A stretch of DNA of 64,000 bases from Diplonema japonicum (lineage: Eukaryota > Euglenozoa > Diplonemea > Diplonemida > Diplonemidae), in NCBI GenBank assembly GCA_964019335.1, contig OZ025649.1, positions 620,001 through 684,000 on the forward strand, given 5' to 3'. Both the position numbers and the translations under genes were made by a program. This document shows, piece after piece, positions 56,653 through 64,000 of this stretch (the stretch's first letter is position 1; each line of letters opens with the position of its first letter). Under the pieces are notes generated by a model. The model was not told where the DNA came from. It saw nothing but the letters and a program-made list of their open reading frames with translations, and searched no databases.

Positions 56653-59019
56653 ATGATTATCATTCCTGCATTCATGGTAGCGCTCTCTGCTGCAGGCTTC
56701 ATGGGGCAGTGGGAAACACAAAACGCACAGCTTTGCGTGGACGAAGACGGCTTTGGGTACAACTACTTCCTGATGACTGGCCACACGGACCTTCGTGACT
56801 GTGTGAAGGATGGGGAGATGGTTTCAGCCATGTACCCCGCTGGCTCCATTCTTGGGATGAACTTCAACATCTTCTCGAAAGAGTGTCACGTCTTGCTAAA
56901 CGCGACACTCTCTATGAATATGCAGCCCCCCACCCTCCCTTCGTACATCAAAACTGTCTCTACGGGCATGGCCTCCTCAAAGGAGCCCTTCGCCTACGGA
57001 GGCATGATGCCGCAGCCGTCCTGGATTTGCCTCTGGGGAATGAATTGCTTGAACCCTCCTGTGATGACGCACTGCTTCCTGCCAGATCGTCCTACTCGCG
57101 TTCCAGAAACGAAAGCACCTGAAACTTCCTCACCTGAAACCTCCTCACCTGACACATATCCACCTGATACCTCTCCGCCTGATACTAATTCGCCTTTTAC
57201 AGCTTCACCTGATACAGCTTCACCTGATACAGGTTCACCTGACACTCTTGTACCTGATACTACTGCTGTCCCTACTACTTCACCTGATACAGGTTCACCT
57301 GACACTCTTGTACCTGATACTCTTGTACCTGAAACTACTATTCCTGAGACTCTTATACCTGATACAGCTTCACCTGATACAGCTTCACCTGATACAGGTT
57401 CACCTGACACTCTTGTACCTGATACTACTGCTGTCCCTACTACTTCACCTGATACAGGTTCACCTGACACTCTTGTACCTGAAACTACTATTCCTGAGAC
57501 TCTTATACCTGATACAGCTTCACCTGATACAACTTCACCTCTTGTACCTGATACTGCTGCCCCTACTACTTCACCGGCTACTGTTCCACCTCTAACCGCC
57601 CAGCCTACTGCTTCGCCTGAAACCTCTGCGCCTGAAACCCTTATACCAAGTACTGATGCCCCAACAGCCAACCCTACTGCTTCACCCACAGTGCCTGTTC
57701 GCTGGCCTGCTTGCCTGTGTGATGCTAGCACTGCCTCCGTGAATAGAAGCGAGTCATGGTGTGCAAGCAGGTACCTGTTCAAGCTTCAAGGCAGGGAATG
57801 CAGGGCTGTACAGTTCCCGGGAGGCCTCTGCAGAAGTAAATACTTAAAATGCACCAGCTCGACGAAGCCGAAAAAGTACCCACCCACAGGGAGCAAGTGC
57901 CAGTGCAACAGGTACGAGGGCAGTGCCAAGCAGGATGACAAGTTGCTTTGTGTCGAGATGAACAGTCTCTCAAGCTCCATCAAGTGCACGCTGCCTTTGG
58001 GGAACGGGACCTGCGCACCGCTGTCGACGCTATGCGCGCAGAGGAAGATAGTTCGTGCAAAGCTCGCACCACCCGCCATCGTGACAGCACAAGGTCTCGT
58101 ACAGTACATGACTAGAGCAGCAAGGCTGGAGGATGGGCAGCTTGTTCTCATTTCAACGTGCCCTGCTGCCACATGCCCAGGGGGGCTGTGCCCTGTCACA
58201 TACAACGAACGGTTGTCGAATCAATGCCTTATGAACTTCGACAGGAACGCAACCTCGCGTGCAGCCACCACACTCGGCAGCAGGATCATGCTGTCCAACA
58301 GTGCTCCGTCGTATATTTATGTATGTTCCACACCACACACAACACCACACCACAAACAGGCGGACTTTGATGTTGCGATCGATGACGAGACGAGGCACAC
58401 GGAGGTGGTGTCCCAGCTGTACGAGACGCTTGATCAGGTAAGTAGCGAAAATATAAAGCTTTTGAATTGGACGACCGACAACCACCTACAGGCGAGCGAC
58501 GGCGACGCTACGTCGACAGACCCGAGCACACCAGAGGGGGCGCTGCGGTATCTTCACGTTGCTGAGTTCAATGACGTGTACCCTCCGGCAGACCGCACCT
58601 CGTCGCCAGTTTCCGCACCGAACCCCGAAGCAAACTGGTGGGAGGAGTACTGGTGGGTGGTGTTCGTGTCCGTGGTGACAGTGGCGGCTGCAGGTGTGAT
58701 CCTGAGAAAGACAGTTCGATTCAATGAACTGGTTGACTTCGACAGCAGCAGGAAGACAAGCAGCAAGACAAAGCTTGCGCGTGGGATGGAAGGGTGTTAC
58801 AGAGCGCACAGAGGCTACAAGGGACGTGTGGCGGGACTTTCGAACGACGAGCAAGAAATGTGTGTCGATGCCGAGCCTGCTGCCGAGTACAACTCCTACC
58901 CCATGATGCCCATGACAGGATTCCGGGGAAGAGGGGCAGGGAGAGGGAAGTACCGTTCCTCAGTTCGGTCTCGAAGCACAGAGTCGTCCGGTTCCAGCGA
59001 ACCAGAGGTCACCGTGTGA
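56653..59019 (+). CDS. Cysteine-rich type I membrane protein with PDT-repeat stalk (paralogue of 51507-53825), three exons
   Basis: Exons 56653-58320, 58360-58437 and 58492-59019 give 757 residues. A signal peptide starts MIIIPAFMVALSAAG. An N-terminal domain (to about residue 150) differs from the paralogue. A stalk follows with repeats of SPDTGSPDTLVPDT and PETTIPETLIP, then two six-Cys modules (WCASRYLFKLQGREC) and the CP-ATCPGGLCP domain. NWWEEYWWVV, a TM helix, RKTVRFNELVDFDSSRKT, GMEGCYRAHR and a C-terminal SRSTESSGSSEPEVTV follow. Both introns are multiples of three without stops, so the frame reads through; homology with the paralogue shows they should be removed. Likely a surface receptor; ligand unknown. 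Confidence 0.85.
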   Translation: MIIIPAFMVALSAAGFMGQWETQNAQLCVDEDGFGYNYFLMTGHTDLRDCVKDGEMVSAMYPAGSILGMNFNIFSKECHVLLNATLSMNMQPPTLPSYIKTVSTGMASSKEPFAYGGMMPQPSWICLWGMNCLNPPVMTHCFLPDRPTRVPETKAPETSSPETSSPDTYPPDTSPPDTNSPFTASPDTASPDTGSPDTLVPDTTAVPTTSPDTGSPDTLVPDTLVPETTIPETLIPDTASPDTASPDTGSPDTLVPDTTAVPTTSPDTGSPDTLVPETTIPETLIPDTASPDTTSPLVPDTAAPTTSPATVPPLTAQPTASPETSAPETLIPSTDAPTANPTASPTVPVRWPACLCDASTASVNRSESWCASRYLFKLQGRECRAVQFPGGLCRSKYLKCTSSTKPKKYPPTGSKCQCNRYEGSAKQDDKLLCVEMNSLSSSIKCTLPLGNGTCAPLSTLCAQRKIVRAKLAPPAIVTAQGLVQYMTRAARLEDGQLVLISTCPAATCPGGLCPVTYNERLSNQCLMNFDRNATSRAATTLGSRIMLSNSAPSYIYVCSTPHTTPHHKQADFDVAIDDETRHTEVVSQLYETLDQVSSENIKLLNWTTDNHLQASDGDATSTDPSTPEGALRYLHVAEFNDVYPPADRTSSPVSAPNPEANWWEEYWWVVFVSVVTVAAAGVILRKTVRFNELVDFDSSRKTSSKTKLARGMEGCYRAHRGYKGRVAGLSNDEQEMCVDAEPAAEYNSYPMMPMTGFRGRGAGRGKYRSSVRSRSTESSGSSEPEVTV
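57110..57560 (+). repeat. Coding minisatellite, Pro-Asp-Thr stalk
   Basis: 15-nt units (cacctgatacagctt type) are arranged in a larger unit that recurs with an offset of about 165 nt (57256 and 57421). The near-identity of units suggests recent expansion and length variation. Confidence 0.85.
58321..58359 (+). other. Spliceosomal intron, 39 nt, phase 0, without stop codons
   Basis: TAT|gtatgt to acaaacag. Removal joins PSYIY to ADFDVAID, matching VSLY to MDFDIMIS in the paralogue; retention would add 13 residues. Confidence 0.8.
58438..58491 (+). other. Spliceosomal intron, 54 nt, phase 0, without stop codons
   Basis: CAG|gtaagt to cacctacag. Same position as 53228 in the paralogue; retention would add 18 residues. 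Confidence 0.8.
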
Positions 59020-60608
59020 CGCCACGTCGAAAGAAAATTGGTTTTCTTCGTTTTTTTATTTTGTTTTGTTTTTTTCATAAGTTTCTTTATTTTTTGACAA
59101 CGAAAAGTGGAACGGATTTCCTTTTGTTGTCGTTTCCAGGTTGCCGAAGAAAAGACCAATCGCGGTGCAGGAAAGCCGGCTTGCAGTTGGAAATGCTGGG
59201 TTCACATTTCCTAGCACTGACAACTTTCTTTCTTCAACTTGCTCTCTCCCTCCATAAAGAGGAAAGATGACAACAGAATTAAGGACATCGGTGTGGTAAA
59301 AACTTTTTTTTTCCCCCCCTTTGCACCGTGCCCCGTCTAGAGTCCACTGTCTCAGCCTCTCAAAAGAATCTTTTTTATGTTGTCCCTAAACACGTTTTCA
59401 GGAAGAAAGAGAAATCGGCGTGGATGGAAAAGCGAGACAGCCACAACCAAAGCAGGGACCTAAAAACATAAAAGAGAAAAGAAAGAAAAAGCGGCGGAGA
59501 AATGAGTGGAAAAAGATTACCTCTACTTTTTGGGGGGGAGTAGAGAGCTAGTAGAAAATGACCCCATTCCCTCCCCATGAAGAAGCGAAAAAGAAAGAAT
59601 ATTAAGAGAGTTGCAGCACCGTGGTGTGTGCATTACATTGAAAGACGAGGGGGAGGGGGGGGGGAGATTCTTTTTTTAGAAAAAAAAAGATCAAGATCAT
59701 CGAAAGAGAGAGTTGGAGATAGCCACCCCTTTGTCTCATCTCTTTATATTTCTCCTTAGAAACTAGTTGATGGGAGCGTTATGGTAGGTAAAATTCCGCT
59801 CGTGCGCACAAACATATGAAGCGCCAAACTAGTTTTTTTCTTTTTTTTTTTTTTTTTTTTTTTGCGAAGCCTCTACGTTTTCAGATGAATATGTTTTTTT
59901 TTTTTTTTTTTTTTTTTTTTTCCCGATACACAAGAAAAGAAAAAAAAAAAAAAGAAAGAAAAAGCGATACATCACAATTTCTTTTCCCCCTTCATTTTTC
60001 CGATTCCCGTTTAGTGTAGCAAAAGGAAAACAACTCCACCACCTTTCTGAGGTAAATTAAGTCAACGAGGTAGTAGGCTCAGTTGACGGGGCTGCGGGCG
60101 CTTCTTAGTTCGTCTGCCACTTTCTGCATGTTGTGCTACACAAGAACATGTTAAAAGGAAGAAAAGAATAGAAAAGAAAAGGGAGAGTTTGATCTAGGGA
60201 AGGTGAAAGGTAGAGTGGTCACTTGTCGGTTTTTTTTTTTTTTTTTTTTTTTCCCGGAAAGTAGCCTAATCAGACTGTGTTGTGATTTTTTTTTTGTTTC
60301 CCCTGCAATATCGTGCTTTTTTCTTATTCTCCCTTTTCCCTCACACCCTTCCCAGAAAAAAGATTATTCCCGATTATTTTTTTTTCACTTTTTTTTTTTT
60401 CTTCTTAAGTAATCTGTCAGCTTTCAGTAATTTGGTTCCCCTCCCCTCTTCTCTTTCCCGCCCCCTTTTCACCCTCTTTTCTGGTCCTTATTTATGTTTT
60501 TTTCAACCTCCCCCCTTTTTTTCTTTTTTTTTTTTACCTTTTTTCAATTCTTTTACATCATTACCTTCCCGTGATCAACTGGCCAGCTCCATACATCAAC
60601 AGGACACC
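59020..60608. other. Intergenic region
   Basis: T-runs of 20-25 (59840, 59893, 60231), a possible family B remnant (59757-59850), and a T/C-rich tract (60420-60560) leading to catcaacag just before the next ATG. A stretch at 59150-59265 reads open for ~37 codons but has no start. Confidence 0.6.
59757..59850 (+). repeat. Dispersed repeat family B, copy 3 (partial)
   Basis: gaaactagttgatggg, ggtaggtaaaatt and atgaagcgccaaactagttt, followed by a T-run, match the second half of the copy at 36490. Confidence 0.5.
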
Positions 60609-63600
60609 ATGCACGGTCTGCCAGTGATACCAGTTGACCAGCCTGCTGCCAAGGCAAAAGGAAAGCCGATTCAGCGTGTAAAGACGCCATTGGTCGCTTT
60701 CGGTCGGAACCCAAGAGGCCTGAGAACAGTCGAGGAACGGGAATGGGACCGTGTACCCAGCAGGTACAAGGTGTATAAGCTTCGAGAGGGCAGGCGACAC
60801 AAGGGACAGACCTCTGAATGGGTCTTTTCCAACGATCACACCTGGGTAAGCCAAGCCGCTGATGCCCCAGTGACACCAGCCGACCCATTTCTCCCCAGCT
60901 CTACAGCCTACTTCTCAGACATGAAAGCCAAGCTTGAAAGCAGCTGCCGTGGCATTGCTGACACACATTACTTGCAGCAGATGAGCATATGGGGCGACAT
61001 GAGGTGCACGCGGTCTGCTTGGAAGCGTTTCTTTAGAACGGAACTCGCAGCCCGCATTACCATCAAAGAAGCCCAAGCCACCTCACGTCTTACCTTCACC
61101 AGCGACTGGGACAGGCTCGTCTCTGAGATACGACACGACGCCCGTCGAAAAAAGCGCCACAACGCCCGAGCACTCAGAGTGGAAAAAGCAGCAAAGGAAG
61201 CCCGGGAGCTCCTCCACATAATGATGCAGCAGCAAGAAATAGAACGTGCGTACGCATGCAATCACTGGGGCACCGCAGAGAGGCATGATACGCTGCTCAT
61301 GGAAGCTGTCGATCGCGAGTCGGTGCAGCGCAAATACATAGCACGCTCCTCTTTCACATTTTTGACAGAGTCGCAAGCATCGGCCACAGCTTTCTTGGAG
61401 AAGCTGACTCGGCAGCTTGAGATCAAGAAGGCCACCGAGCTCAAGATCGAGACAAGCTTCTTGAACATCTCGCTGTCCGAGCGGCATGCGCGACTAGAGG
61501 TCGTCCAGGCACAAGATACGGAACGCAAGCAGCTAGCAGGGGAATTAAACAAAATGATTGAGGTCACAAGAAGCGCTGAGGCTGCCGAAAAGAAGTTTAA
61601 AGAAGAGGCTGAACGGCGTGAAGTGGAGAAGCGACATAGCGAGAGGGTGAAAGCGTGTAGGGAGGAAGAGAATGCCAGGCTGTCCGTGACCGAGTACGAG
61701 GACAGGGAATGGCGGAATGTGATGGACGAGGTGCCGGTCAGCAAAGTAGAGGCAGAGGAAGAGGAGTACAAGAGGAAGCAGTGTGTGTGGAAAACGACTG
61801 CAGCAACGCACCAGAAAATCCGCTTGGAGTTCGAAGAGGAGGAGACAGTGCAGAGACAGAAGGAGCAGCAGGGCGCAAGAATGAAATGGTACGAACTTCT
61901 CGACGACATTAACGACGTGCTCACTTACTGCGAACGTCCTGTGCACTTTGCAGACGAAGGCAAGGTGAACCCCTTGTGGGTTGAAGGCAGCTCGCCTGCT
62001 ACGTGTGCCAGCTTGATGCCGAAGGCTGTGTTCCAAAGACGTCGCAACTCTCCACTCTGCGGGCACCCTATTACTAAATGCTCTTTGAGCATCACATCCC
62101 CCGATAGCGTGGAGGTCAGTGTACAGGCAGTCGATGTGGACCCTTGGCAAGTCGCACCTCGTCAATATTTACAAGCAGCCGGTGGTGCTTATTACAGGCC
62201 AGGTTCCGACCCACCTGTAGTGATAGCAGTGTGCGAGGAAAGCCAGGAGGGAAAGGAAGACGTATTTGGGTTGAGCTTTGTTACAGAGTCTGCAAACGGC
62301 AGCATCAACCCCAACGACGTGCAGTGCCTGTTGCAGGCCCTGACGTATAGAGCCGCGACGTCACTGGGAAAGGAAGTCATGGTAGTGGACATCACAGCTT
62401 CCATGGTTATAAGCACAGCCTACAGCGCTACTGTGTCCGTGCCCGTCGAAGTCGTGCTGCCTTTGGTGGTCATTCCGCCCACAGACTATGTGCTGAGATA
62501 CAAGGCCGAGACACCGCGAAGCCCTCTGCAGCTTGTTGCCGGCCCGTCCCTGCCTGGTGCTTATTTGAATCCTTCGCAGCAGCGCAGCTACTCGAATGGC
62601 ACTATTGAAGTACGCTTCTGCGAGGGTGTGACAAGCAGCGACATCATCTCCATTGGTGCACCCCTGCAGAGTATGGAAGGCGCTCACCTGTACGACCAGC
62701 TTGTTTATGAAATTTCCTACATTCGAGATAAACGACGGTTTGGAAGGCGTAAGTCGTCAGTCTGCGGCACAAAGACAGGGTTTAGGGTGACTTTCGGCGG
62801 TGAGGAGGCATGGAACGAGTCTGTAGTGAGGGGTATGTTGCAGACGTTGTCATTCTCGAATGACTCTGAAGTGCCTGCGCGTCCTAGGAGGACGCTTGAG
62901 GTGGTATTGAGCGAGTCCCCCAACAGGGACCCCTCACGCCTCCCGTACTTTAGTGCGGTCACATGCGAGGTTAACTTGATTTTTGAGGACGAACCTACGT
63001 TCTGGGTTTTGAGTGACAGAGAGAACTCAGGTGGCGTTCCGTGCCAGGATGCAACGCCGAAGTGCCCTTTCAGAATCTATAGAGGGAACCCTAACCTTGC
63101 CTCTCTTCCTCCTGACCACGCCAGGCACATTCCTCAACAAGCTTTGCTACTGACCTCTGATGCTGTTGTTCAAAACCAGAACTCCCTCACTCACTTCTAT
63201 GGCGGGTACTTCCATGCCATGATCACCCAGGGTTGGTGCCGAGACGATCACATAGGGCTTGAACCGACAGCTGACTTGTATCTTGATGGCAGCAGCCTCA
63301 TGTGGAAGGGCGAGGCTGTGGGCAAGGCTGTGATAACAGATGAATTACAAGCAGTGCCAACAGGCTTGCGCATTGACTTCAACTTAACAAAGCCGCTTGC
63401 TGAAGTGTCGTGTGTGCAAGAGCTTTTAAGAAGAGTTTCTTATACCAGTTCAAAGGTGCGACTTGGTAACAAGATAGTCTCTCTAGAGGTGTATGTGAAC
63501 GACCCCAGCACAGGGCACTCACAACCACTGAGGACTACTATGGGGTTGCGAATTCTGCCGCCGTGTGCAGAAATAAGTCAAAGCTCGCAATATCTTGGAT

Positions 63601-64000
63601 ACACTGAAGGCCAGGGCTGGAAGAGGCTTGGAATCTTCGAGTCCTCGACCAACGTGGAGCGCCACGAGGATGCAACAGTCAACTTCTTTGACGGTGGAAC
63701 CATCACTTGCTTCATTGAAGCCAGCACTGCTGACGACCTTCTGGGCCTTGTCCCTTTGCACGGGTCTGAGCTATCTATTCATCTAGACGAGGGGGCAACC
63801 TCCCAACGGCAGGAGATGCTCGTCAAGCTGCGTCCTGACACCATGATCGACGAGGCCAGAATCATAGCCTCTTTCACCGTCCCGCTACCAGGGGAGCCGC
63901 TTGTCATTCACTTGGGCAGCCCGCAGGGGAGATGGTCAGCTACATATGCCTATAACGAGCTCACGACTACTGGGAAGCCGCAAGTTCGGAACAAGGTCTT
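60609..64000 (+). CDS. Large protein with coiled coil and cadherin-like repeats (3' partial)
   Basis: The frame is open from ATG 60609 to the window end (at least 1130 residues) without a stop. Residues ~1-100 are basic. Residues ~150-430 are charged, helical and coiled coil (KKFKEEAERREVEKRHSERV). From ~480 on, beta-rich repeats follow, each ending in a VQ-LLQ-L-Y-like motif: NDVQCLLQALTYRA, SVVRGMLQTLSFSND and SCVQELLRRVSYTSS. This recalls the repeats of large bacterial cadherin-like adhesins. No signal peptide is seen, so it is probably intracellular, perhaps flagellar or cytoskeletal. The start follows a T/C tract and CAG at about 60600. Function unknown. Confidence 0.75.
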   Translation, partial: MHGLPVIPVDQPAAKAKGKPIQRVKTPLVAFGRNPRGLRTVEEREWDRVPSRYKVYKLREGRRHKGQTSEWVFSNDHTWVSQAADAPVTPADPFLPSSTAYFSDMKAKLESSCRGIADTHYLQQMSIWGDMRCTRSAWKRFFRTELAARITIKEAQATSRLTFTSDWDRLVSEIRHDARRKKRHNARALRVEKAAKEARELLHIMMQQQEIERAYACNHWGTAERHDTLLMEAVDRESVQRKYIARSSFTFLTESQASATAFLEKLTRQLEIKKATELKIETSFLNISLSERHARLEVVQAQDTERKQLAGELNKMIEVTRSAEAAEKKFKEEAERREVEKRHSERVKACREEENARLSVTEYEDREWRNVMDEVPVSKVEAEEEEYKRKQCVWKTTAATHQKIRLEFEEEETVQRQKEQQGARMKWYELLDDINDVLTYCERPVHFADEGKVNPLWVEGSSPATCASLMPKAVFQRRRNSPLCGHPITKCSLSITSPDSVEVSVQAVDVDPWQVAPRQYLQAAGGAYYRPGSDPPVVIAVCEESQEGKEDVFGLSFVTESANGSINPNDVQCLLQALTYRAATSLGKEVMVVDITASMVISTAYSATVSVPVEVVLPLVVIPPTDYVLRYKAETPRSPLQLVAGPSLPGAYLNPSQQRSYSNGTIEVRFCEGVTSSDIISIGAPLQSMEGAHLYDQLVYEISYIRDKRRFGRRKSSVCGTKTGFRVTFGGEEAWNESVVRGMLQTLSFSNDSEVPARPRRTLEVVLSESPNRDPSRLPYFSAVTCEVNLIFEDEPTFWVLSDRENSGGVPCQDATPKCPFRIYRGNPNLASLPPDHARHIPQQALLLTSDAVVQNQNSLTHFYGGYFHAMITQGWCRDDHIGLEPTADLYLDGSSLMWKGEAVGKAVITDELQAVPTGLRIDFNLTKPLAEVSCVQELLRRVSYTSSKVRLGNKIVSLEVYVNDPSTGHSQPLRTTMGLRILPPCAEISQSSQYLGYTEGQGWKRLGIFESSTNVERHEDATVNFFDGGTITCFIEASTADDLLGLVPLHGSELSIHLDEGATSQRQEMLVKLRPDTMIDEARIIASFTVPLPGEPLVIHLGSPQGRWSATYAYNELTTTGKPQVRNKV

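Overview
The window is nuclear DNA of a protist. Every recognisable cellular gene lies on the + strand. Some neighbours are very close: 66 nt separate the genes ending at 16580 and starting at 16647, and 95 nt separate those ending at 17969 and starting at 18065. Long pyrimidine tracts followed by AG precede the start codons, in one case ending 3 nt before the ATG (49755/49759). This layout fits polycistronic transcription with spliced-leader trans-splicing, as in Euglenozoa. At least ten cis-introns of only 36-59 nt (GT-AG) interrupt genes, which argues against a trypanosomatid. A free-living euglenozoan such as a diplonemid is the best guess; the tubulin sequence agrees. No spliced-leader RNA, tRNA or rRNA gene was recognised.

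Layout. 1-8243: the 3' part of a giant single-pass membrane protein built from RCC1-like ring blocks, PAN-like, EGF-like and SUEL-lectin modules. 8959-9699: a small PDZ-like protein. 10995-12350: alpha-tubulin. 12755-15217: the 40S biogenesis factor TSR1. 15528-19294: a two-TM protein with an IQ motif, a coiled-coil protein and a GH27 alpha-galactosidase. 19610-21440: a spliced zinc-ribbon/charged protein. 21655-22824: a 5'-truncated LINE. 23111-26625: a multi-PDZ protein with a caspase-like domain that has lost its catalytic residues. 27323-30019: a NEK-like kinase with a long tail in three exons. 31418-31915: a PHO80-type cyclin.

31916-41153 is mostly low-complexity DNA with poly-T, poly-G and CT tracts, dispersed ~120-nt repeats and a second truncated LINE with reverse-transcriptase motifs (36633-38702). 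41154-49407 holds a small coiled-coil gene, two copies of a 682-aa coiled-coil gene whose coding regions look identical although their flanks have diverged, and between them a decayed pogo-like DNA transposon with terminal inverted repeats plus a Myb/SANT-like gene. 49759-50808 is a GLT1D1-like glycosyltransferase. 51507-59019 carries two paralogous cysteine-rich membrane proteins with matching intron positions and strongly conserved tails, separated by a LINE fragment. From 60609 a long gene (coiled coil followed by cadherin-like repeats) runs off the right edge.

The genes do not form an obvious pathway. The strongest links are paralogy (the surface-protein pair and the coiled-coil pair) and a speculative one between PDZ-domain proteins and the hydrophobic C-termini of the surface pair. 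All assignments come from reading the sequence; no database search was run.
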